Assembly: GCA_031374935.1 (NCBI GenBank)
Contig: JANMHB010000156.1
Span: 34,373-98,372 of the forward strand
Reading direction: 5' to 3'
Origin: JACMLX01 sp031374935
GTDB lineage: Bacteria; Gemmatimonadota; Gemmatimonadetes; Gemmatimonadales; Gemmatimonadaceae
DNA: 64,000 nucleotides
Shown: positions 58,890 through 64,000 of the stretch, in pieces
How the letters are laid out: each line of letters starts with the position of its first letter
Numbering within the stretch: position 1 is the first letter of the stretch
Program-made: the position numbers and the translations under genes
The notes under the pieces: model-generated
Told to the model about the DNA's origin: nothing
The model's input: the letters and a program-made list of their open reading frames with translations, nothing else
Databases searched by the model: none

Positions 58890-58895
58890 AATCTA
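58890..58895 (-). promoter_or_regulatory. polA -10 element, leaderless type
   Basis: TAGATT on the minus strand is followed by six bases and the polA ATG. The -35 place at 17 bases holds GCGGAC, a poor match. No Shine-Dalgarno is present. Confidence 0.45.
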
Positions 58896-58922
58896 TCCCG
58901 TGGCAGCGCGCCGTCCGCGGGC

Positions 58923-59519
58923 TCAGATCCGCAGCAGGAACGCCGCTGCCACCGCGACCGCGACCGTCACCCGCGCATTGTCGTCGAGTGACACGGCGGG
59001 TCGCTCGGCGGCGGCGGCAACGACTCCAAGTCCGATCGCCGGCGCCAGCGCAAAGCCCGCCAGCCACCACGCGCCAAGCGTCGCCACGACGACGCACGCG
59101 AGGCTGCCGATCAATGTCTTGCCGTCGCCTCCACGCGCGCGACGCCAGGCACCGCCGACGATCGCTGCCGATGCGTCACCCACCGCTCCAGCCCACGTGC
59201 CCGCGATCGCCGCGGGCAGCGGGGCCGCCAGGCAACAGATGGCAAAGGAAGCCAACAGCCACGTCGCACCGGTGATGCCGTGGGTGACCTCGTGTGGTCG
59301 CAACATGATGCCGACCGAGGCGTCGAACTGCGTCGCAAAGGCCGTCGATCGCCGGCGCACAAACTCCACCGCACCCGCCACGCCGAACAGCGCCAGCAGC
59401 AGCACGGCCACAGTACGCTGCGGTGCGCCATACCAGAGCACCAGCGGAATCGATGCGGTCGTGAGATGGAGCGTCTTCCGCGGCAGTTCCCGGCCACGTG
59501 CGACGCCCGGATCGATCAT
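58923..59519 (-). CDS. CTP-dependent lipid kinase-like membrane protein (SEC59/VTE5 type)
   Basis: The 198-residue protein has about six membrane helices and begins RGRELPRKTLHLTTASIPLVLWYGA, the RK-HL opening of dolichol kinase, phytol kinase and bacterial CTP:lipid kinases in the CDP-diglyceride synthase superfamily. The loop GTWAGAVGDASAAIVGGAWRRARGGDGKTLIGSLA matches the GD-xA...G----GKT-EGS nucleotide-binding motif. A polyprenol or diacylglycerol kinase activity is plausible; the substrate is not determined. It overlaps the GWxTD gene by 4 bases (ATGA) and lies 39 bases before polA. Confidence 0.8.
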   Translation of the reverse strand: MIDPGVARGRELPRKTLHLTTASIPLVLWYGAPQRTVAVLLLALFGVAGAVEFVRRRSTAFATQFDASVGIMLRPHEVTHGITGATWLLASFAICCLAAPLPAAIAGTWAGAVGDASAAIVGGAWRRARGGDGKTLIGSLACVVVATLGAWWLAGFALAPAIGLGVVAAAAERPAVSLDDNARVTVAVAVAAAFLLRI

Positions 59520-60961
59520 CGGTTCAGGCGTCGCTGCAGCGCGGACGCGAACTCGTTGGCACCATTCCCATAGAACCGCCACCGTCCGAAGCCGCTTTGA
59601 TCGATGAAGATCAGGCGCAGGCGTTCACCGGAATAGTCCCAGGCCTGCAGCCGTCCACGCTGCCCGACGTTCAGATCCTGCTGCCCCTGCTGGTTCTGAT
59701 CGATGATCTGATCGGGCTTCCCGAACGCAACGAAGGTGGAGCCGCGATCGGAGAGCCACCCCGCGGCGGCATCCTCCTTGTAGACCTCATTGGCGATGCG
59801 GATGCGCTGGAAGTAGTCGCGCAACGCCTCGTTCTGGGGCGTGATCGAGATCGGATCGGTTTCGCGCAGAAAAGTGGCCCAGGCTTCGGCACGCTGCTGT
59901 GGCGTCCCGGTCCTCAGCGCGCTCAAGCGACCCCCACTGGCGAAGAAGCGGAGGTATCCGATCATCTCGTCAAAGGAGGCCACCGGAAGGTCATCGCCGA
60001 AGCTGATGAGCACGGGCTGCGTCACCACATCCCCGGAACCCGCACGCCAGACCGCCGCCTGCACGATGCCAACCCCCAGCCCGGCCACCGGTATCCGTAT
60101 CACGCCACTCGCGAGACTGCCGCCGCGGCTCGGCAGCGTCACACTGTCCTGCCAGAGCGCAGCGCCCTTGTCATCCCGGATCGCCACCTTGAGCGGTACG
60201 CCGGCCGGGGAGGAGTCGCGCACCTCCACGTACAGCGGAAGCTCCGTGTCGCGGCCGAGCACGATGGTACTGCGTGCATTCGCCAGCAGGTCGGGGCCGG
60301 CGCTGGTACTGGTGCGGGTGTTGACCTCGAATGCGATGATGGGCGTACTCGGCCGGCCGCCGAACCGCGGGACCTCGAAGCTGCGCTCCTGCGTACCGGA
60401 GCGGGACGTGCCGCCATCGCGCACGAGCACCGCCACCGAATAGGTGCCGGGCGGGACCAGCATCTGCTGCTGGAAGAGCACACTCTCTTCACTCCGCTGG
60501 GTCTCCTTGAAACTGGTCACCCGTATGGTCTGGTTCGACTCCGAGCGCGCGACGACGGCACCGTTCTGGCGTGCCTCGATCGCCACGTTGTAGGTCGCCT
60601 TGAACCGATCACCTTCCCGTGTGAAGGCGAACGCGATGGTCGGGAACGAGAGCGAGACGAGGACGAGGGAGCTGTCGGCCACCGGTCCGGGCAGGGCAGC
60701 GATCGCGCCGGTGAACGGCAGGGGCAGCCCGTTCGCCAGCAGCCCGAGCCCCTGGAACACCTTCAGCATGTCCGATTGCGCGGTCAGGTCGCCCCGGCGG
60801 ATGGCTTGCGGAGCGTCGGCCGGTGGGCCGCCAGGGCCACCGGCCGCCGGCGGTGGGCCACCGGCGGGACGCCCCGACGCGCACGCCGCCAGCGCCGCGG
60901 TCAGCACGCCGAGCCCGAGACGCCGTCCATTTCCCCACCGCTGTGTAACGCTGTTTGCCAT
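59516..60961 (-). CDS. GWxTD-domain lipoprotein
   Basis: A 481-residue lipoprotein (MANSVTQRWGNGRRLGLGVL then LAAC; Gly/Pro-rich linker) with beta-rich middle domains and a C-terminal GWxTD domain: IANEVYKEDAAAGWLSDRGSTFVAFGKPDQI, where GWLSDRG replaces the canonical GW-TDRG, and ending LQAWDYSGERLRLIFIDQSGFGRWRF. GWxTD proteins occur in Bacteroidota, Acidobacteriota and Gemmatimonadota; their role is unknown and often thought to be protein-protein contact at the cell surface. No ribosome site is clear. It is co-transcribed with the lipid kinase-like gene. Confidence 0.88.
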   Translation of the reverse strand: MANSVTQRWGNGRRLGLGVLTAALAACASGRPAGGPPPAAGGPGGPPADAPQAIRRGDLTAQSDMLKVFQGLGLLANGLPLPFTGAIAALPGPVADSSLVLVSLSFPTIAFAFTREGDRFKATYNVAIEARQNGAVVARSESNQTIRVTSFKETQRSEESVLFQQQMLVPPGTYSVAVLVRDGGTSRSGTQERSFEVPRFGGRPSTPIIAFEVNTRTSTSAGPDLLANARSTIVLGRDTELPLYVEVRDSSPAGVPLKVAIRDDKGAALWQDSVTLPSRGGSLASGVIRIPVAGLGVGIVQAAVWRAGSGDVVTQPVLISFGDDLPVASFDEMIGYLRFFASGGRLSALRTGTPQQRAEAWATFLRETDPISITPQNEALRDYFQRIRIANEVYKEDAAAGWLSDRGSTFVAFGKPDQIIDQNQQGQQDLNVGQRGRLQAWDYSGERLRLIFIDQSGFGRWRFYGNGANEFASALQRRLNR

Positions 60962-61089
60962 GACGTCCGCCGCGTTCCCGCGTAAGTAACCGGTTCAAAG
61001 TGTTCCCGCGTCGACCAAGATACGGTACCCGCCTGCCAATCCTTTCGTTGCGTAACGAGCAAACCCGTCAGGAATGACGGTCGTCACGC

Positions 61090-61118
61090 TTGCCGCCTTC
61101 CCGTGTCGTACGTAGGCT
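61090..61118 (+). promoter_or_regulatory. Promoter of the Ser/Thr kinase, leaderless type
   Basis: TTGCCG (61090-61095), 17-base spacer, TAGGCT (61113-61118), then six bases to GTG 61125. The transcription start is expected at that GTG. This is the same geometry as at hisL and argC. Confidence 0.55.
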
Positions 61119-61124
61119 TACCGC

Positions 61125-62042
61125 GTGATCCGAGACGCAATGGTAGGAACGGTCATCGCAGAATATGCGGTGCAGGATATGGTCGGCGAAGGTGGGACCG
61201 CGATGGTGTATCGCGCCTCCCACCCCAAGCACGGCATCGTGGCACTGAAGGTCCTTCGCACCAAACTGCGAAACGACCCCACTGCCGTCACCCGGTTCGA
61301 GCGAGAAGCCGAGTTCGGCCTTCGCGTCGTGCACCCCAACGTGGTACGGACGATCGAACTCGGTGCCGCGGATGGGGTGCGGTACCTGGCGATCGAATGG
61401 GCCCCCGGTGAGTTGCTCGAGAAAGTCGCCAAGCGCACCGGTGCCTTCCCGCGTCCGCAGGTCGCCAGCATCGTGCGACAGATCGCGTCTGCGGTCGATG
61501 CCTCGCATCGACAGGGCATCGTGCACCGCGACCTGAAGCCGGAAAACCTGATGTACGACGGCGTGAACGATCGTGTTCGCCTGCTCGACTTCGGGATTGC
61601 GGCGGAACCGGATCAGGGCAACGACCAGCGCCTGACCCGCGACGGTTTCTTCGTGGGTACGCTGCTGTACGTGGCACCGGAGGCGCTGAGCGGCGTGCTG
61701 GTTGGGCCTGCCGCAGATCAATACAGCCTCGCCACGATTGCGTATTTCCTGCTTACCGGCGTGCATCCGTACACCGCGCGATCCACCCGCGACATGCTGT
61801 CGCAGCTGCTCACGCAGCCGCCCACGCCGCTGAACAAGGCCGTGCCCGGCTTGACCTTCGGTGAGGATGTGGAACGGGTCGTCATGAAAGGGTTGTCGCG
61901 TCAGCCAGGCGACCGGTATCCGGGCATCACCGATTTTGCATCGGCTCTCGAGTCGGCGTTGCTCGCGATGCCGACCGCGGCACCGAAATCAGCCGGGCTC
62001 TTTGGAAAGGTGAAGGGACTCTTCGGATCCCGGGACACCTGA
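61125..62042 (+). CDS. Ser/Thr protein kinase
   Basis: A 305-residue Hanks-type kinase without a transmembrane helix or PASTA repeats. It contains the Gly-loop VGEGGTAMVYRA, Lys42 in VALKVL, Glu in FEREAEF, catalytic loop HRDLKPEN (Asp136), DFG at 155-157, APEAL and the GPAADQYSLATIAYFLLTGVHPY segment. The C-terminal tail (about 275-305) ends in AGLFGKVKGLFG, a possible membrane-touching amphipathic helix. The pyrE gene starts 2 bases after its stop, so the two are co-transcribed. Confidence 0.92.
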   Translation: MIRDAMVGTVIAEYAVQDMVGEGGTAMVYRASHPKHGIVALKVLRTKLRNDPTAVTRFEREAEFGLRVVHPNVVRTIELGAADGVRYLAIEWAPGELLEKVAKRTGAFPRPQVASIVRQIASAVDASHRQGIVHRDLKPENLMYDGVNDRVRLLDFGIAAEPDQGNDQRLTRDGFFVGTLLYVAPEALSGVLVGPAADQYSLATIAYFLLTGVHPYTARSTRDMLSQLLTQPPTPLNKAVPGLTFGEDVERVVMKGLSRQPGDRYPGITDFASALESALLAMPTAAPKSAGLFGKVKGLFGSRDT

Positions 62043-62044
62043 AC

Positions 62045-62614
62045 ATGCCAACGCCCCCACACCGCGAGGCGCTGGTAGCGCTCCTCGCGGCTCGCTCGGC
62101 GCGCCGCGGGACATTTACGCTCGCGTCTGGCCGGGTCAGTGACTTCTATGTCGATTGCCGGCTGACGACGATGAGTCCGGACGGACTGATTTTGGTGGGG
62201 CCGCTGGCGTACGGCATGCTGCGCGAGAGCGGGTGGTCGGTGGACAGTGTCGGCGGACTGACCATGGGCGCCGACCCGGTGAGTTATGCCGTTGCCTACG
62301 CCAGCGCGCTGGCCGGGACGCCGGTGCGATGCTTTGCGGTGCGCAAGGAGGCCAAGGGGCACGGCATGGGCAAGCGGATCGAAGGCTCCTTCCAGAAGGG
62401 TGATCGGGTGGTCGTGATCGAAGACTCGATGACCACCGGCGGCAGCGCCCTCAATGCGGCGGCAGCCATCCGCGCCGAAGGGGGCGATGTAATTGGCGCC
62501 TTGACGCTCGTCGACCGTGAAGAAGGGGCCAGGGAAGCGCTCGAGGCGGCTGGAATTCCGCTGCTGGCCTTCACCACCGCCGACGAACTCAAGCGCCTCA
62601 TTCCCTCGCCCTGA
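62045..62614 (+). CDS. pyrE: Orotate phosphoribosyltransferase
   Basis: PyrE transfers PRPP ribose-phosphate to orotate in pyrimidine synthesis. The 189-residue enzyme has GTFTLASGRVSDFYVDCRLTTMSPDG with the orotate-binding Ser and Tyr, GLTMGADPVSYAVA, RKEAKGHGMGKRIEGS (the catalytic loop) and the PRPP motif VVVIEDSMTTGGSALNAAAAI. It follows the kinase gene and its end overlaps the convergent AraC-type gene by 17 bases. Confidence 0.95.
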   Translation: MPTPPHREALVALLAARSARRGTFTLASGRVSDFYVDCRLTTMSPDGLILVGPLAYGMLRESGWSVDSVGGLTMGADPVSYAVAYASALAGTPVRCFAVRKEAKGHGMGKRIEGSFQKGDRVVVIEDSMTTGGSALNAAAAIRAEGGDVIGALTLVDREEGAREALEAAGIPLLAFTTADELKRLIPSP

Positions 62615-63506
62615 GTTCGTCCGCCGACAACCCTTCCGAGAGCTGACGAATCGGGCGGAAGCGGATCAGCTGCGGCAGGAACGGCGTGATCACGGCTTCG
62701 CAGAAGAAGCGATACATCCCCTCGCAGTCGTAGGTCGTCCGAAACGACGACGCAGTCAGGCCCAGCACGAGCGTCACGTGCCGTCCGAAACTTTGCGGTG
62801 AGGAGTAATCGAGGCTGGTTGCAACGTCGGCGATCGAACGCTTCGGATCCTCGAGCCGACAGGCCGCGCGCACCAGATTGGCCAGGTCGAGGTAGCGCTT
62901 CAGCGGAGGGAGTCCCCCACGCTGAAATCGGCTCATCAAGGTTCCGGGATGCATCCTGATGTGGTGCGCAATCTGTCGCACGGTGTGCACGGCGGGCTTT
63001 GCGGTGAACAGCAATTCGAAGAGTTCGAGACAGTCGCCGCCCGCCGCCACCAGCCGCTGACGCAGATCCGCAATGGCGGATTCGATGGTGAACGCACCGC
63101 GATCGGCGGTTGCGACGGTTTCGCGCAACAGATGCCAGCCGGTGGACTCACGCGCGTCGATGACGATGCGTAGTCCGCTCCGACCCAGCGAGAGCAGCGA
63201 TTGCGGGTGCACCCGTTCGGTGTTGGTGACCAGCGCCATCATCGGCACGCGCGGGTGGTCGCGGAGGATGGCCGCCATTCGGATGGCGTCGCGTGGCGAG
63301 CAGCAGGACAGCGACACCAGCACTGCCGTTGCAGACTGTTCGCGCAAATCGCGTCGCACTTCATCCAGCGAGGAGCGATGCATGGTGCGGTAGAGTCCGA
63401 GCCCGGCCGCATCCACCGCGCTGCGTTCGGACGGTGTCAGAATGGTGGTGACGGGAACGGGGCTCGCCTTGCCGGCCGCGCGTGGACCTGCTCGATAGTC
63501 TGCCAT
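62598..63506 (-). CDS. AraC-type transcriptional regulator
   Basis: The 302-residue protein has a C-terminal AraC HTH pair (HHIRMHPGTLMSRFQRGGLPPLKRYLDLANLVRAACRL and IADVATSLDYSSPQSFGRHVTLVLGLTASSFR). The first 120 residues form a receiver-like alpha/beta domain (SATAVLVSLSCCSPRDAIRMAAILRDHPRVPMMALVT) but no clear phospho-acceptor Asp is at the end of a first acidic pocket, so it may sense something other than phosphorylation. GAGGAA lies 8 bases before the ATG. It is convergent with pyrE; no target gene is adjacent. Confidence 0.82.
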   Translation of the reverse strand: MADYRAGPRAAGKASPVPVTTILTPSERSAVDAAGLGLYRTMHRSSLDEVRRDLREQSATAVLVSLSCCSPRDAIRMAAILRDHPRVPMMALVTNTERVHPQSLLSLGRSGLRIVIDARESTGWHLLRETVATADRGAFTIESAIADLRQRLVAAGGDCLELFELLFTAKPAVHTVRQIAHHIRMHPGTLMSRFQRGGLPPLKRYLDLANLVRAACRLEDPKRSIADVATSLDYSSPQSFGRHVTLVLGLTASSFRTTYDCEGMYRFFCEAVITPFLPQLIRFRPIRQLSEGLSADELRARE

Positions 63507-63687
63507 GCGTATTGTTCCTCGGAGAGAGCTCGTGACGACGGCGTCGCAGCCGGTACTGCCGCCAACGTCGTTGCCGGCGTCACGACCATGTCATGCCCCG
63601 CAGGTCAGGATCGTGCCGAAAGCGCACCGGCCACCGATGCTGCCGCGGCTTCGGGAATCCGAGTACGTTCCCTGCAAGGTGGATGTG

Positions 63688-64000
63688 TGTCGGCCGGATG
63701 ATCGCGAGACAGGTCCTTCACCGGATGTCTGCTCGAGGAAAGTCCGGGCTCCGGAGGGTGGGCTGCCAGGTAACACCTGGGCGCCGTCCTGCAGCGGGAT
63801 CGCAGGAGGGTGACGGAAAGTGCCACAGAAAAGACACCGCCGTCGGCCGGCGCTTGCGCCGGATCGGGTAAGGGTGAAAAGGTGCGGTAAGAGCGCACCG
63901 CGTCACCGGCAACGGTGGCGGCAGGGTAAACCCCAGCTGGAGCAAGGCCAAATAAGCGACGAGGAACGACCCGTTCCGATCAAGACGTCGCGGGTAGGCT
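63688..64000 (+). ncRNA. rnpB: RNase P RNA (class A), 3' end cut by the window
   Basis: The catalytic RNA of RNase P, which matures tRNA 5' ends. Recognised by conserved blocks: GAGGAAAGTCCGGGCTCC near 63735, TGCCAGGTAACACCTGGG, GGGTAAGGGTGAAAAGGTGC with GCGGTAAGAGCGCACCGC, the GTAAACCCCAGCTGGAGCAAGGCC segment and the 3' block ending GCGGGTAGGCT at the window edge. The P3 stem AGACA/TGTCT is visible at 63707-63730. The 5' end is an estimate; about the last 60-80 bases lie beyond the window. It has no coding overlap with the AraC gene, 181 bases away. Confidence 0.95.

Noticed and set aside
1..64000. CRISPR arrays, insertion sequences, tRNA genes
   Set aside because: Looked for direct repeats, transposase motifs and tRNA T-arm patterns on both strands and found none convincing.

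Overview
The window looks like chromosomal DNA of a GC-rich, Gram-negative-type bacterium. It encodes outer-membrane and periplasmic proteins, lipoproteins, a three-subunit proton-translocating transhydrogenase, and GWxTD, UMF1 and paired M16 proteins. The style and several small proteins resemble Gemmatimonadota; this lineage guess is an inference, not a proven assignment. No phage, transposase, CRISPR array or tRNA was recognised. Almost every base belongs to housekeeping or metabolic genes packed with 4-bp stop/start overlaps.

Layout. 1-1.0 kb: two tandem secreted DUF4402-like proteins. 1.4-4.3 kb: transhydrogenase operon pntAA-pntAB-pntB. 4.4-6.1 kb: an NAD(P)-binding epimerase-like protein and an esterase. 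6.5-7.7 kb: a divergent [FeFe]-hydrogenase-like protein. 7.7-12.1 kb: M28 peptidase, Smr protein and secreted phosphodiesterase/phosphatase. 12.2-18.6 kb: arginine biosynthesis, argCBD on the minus strand facing argR, argG and argH on the plus strand, with two matching 7-5-7 palindromes as probable ARG boxes. 18.6-26.1 kb: outer-membrane barrel, FAD oxidoreductase, ispG, HD hydrolase, a degenerate Wzz/BY-kinase-like protein and a blue copper lipoprotein. 26.3-33.8 kb: a complete histidine operon (hisGDCHABF, hisN, hisIE) preceded by a 28-codon leader peptide with six His in seven codons and a transcription attenuator. 34.1-37.9 kb: M16 peptidase pair and murB. 38-43.6 kb: MarR regulator behind nested palindromes, Cys-less ArsC-like protein, two hydrolases, NfeD-like protein and small proteins. 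43.7-45.7 kb: two parS sites and parAB. 45.8-51.1 kb: BMP-type (nucleoside-like) ABC importer with a Nif3 protein inside the operon. 51.2-63.5 kb: lipoprotein, UMF1 transporter, acyltransferase, polA, a CTP-dependent lipid-kinase-like protein, GWxTD protein, Ser/Thr kinase, pyrE and an AraC-type regulator. The window ends inside the RNase P RNA gene.

Cross-cutting observation. Several genes (hisL, argC, the Ser/Thr kinase, polA, the Wzz-like gene) have a TAnnnT-type -10 hexamer ending exactly six bases before the start codon and no Shine-Dalgarno sequence; three also have a TTGnCn-type -35 with a 17-base spacer. This predicts leaderless mRNAs, including for the histidine leader peptide and for ARG-box-controlled argC. 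Genes inside operons, by contrast, rely on ATGA/GTGA overlaps, and some isolated genes carry clear GGAGG-type sites.
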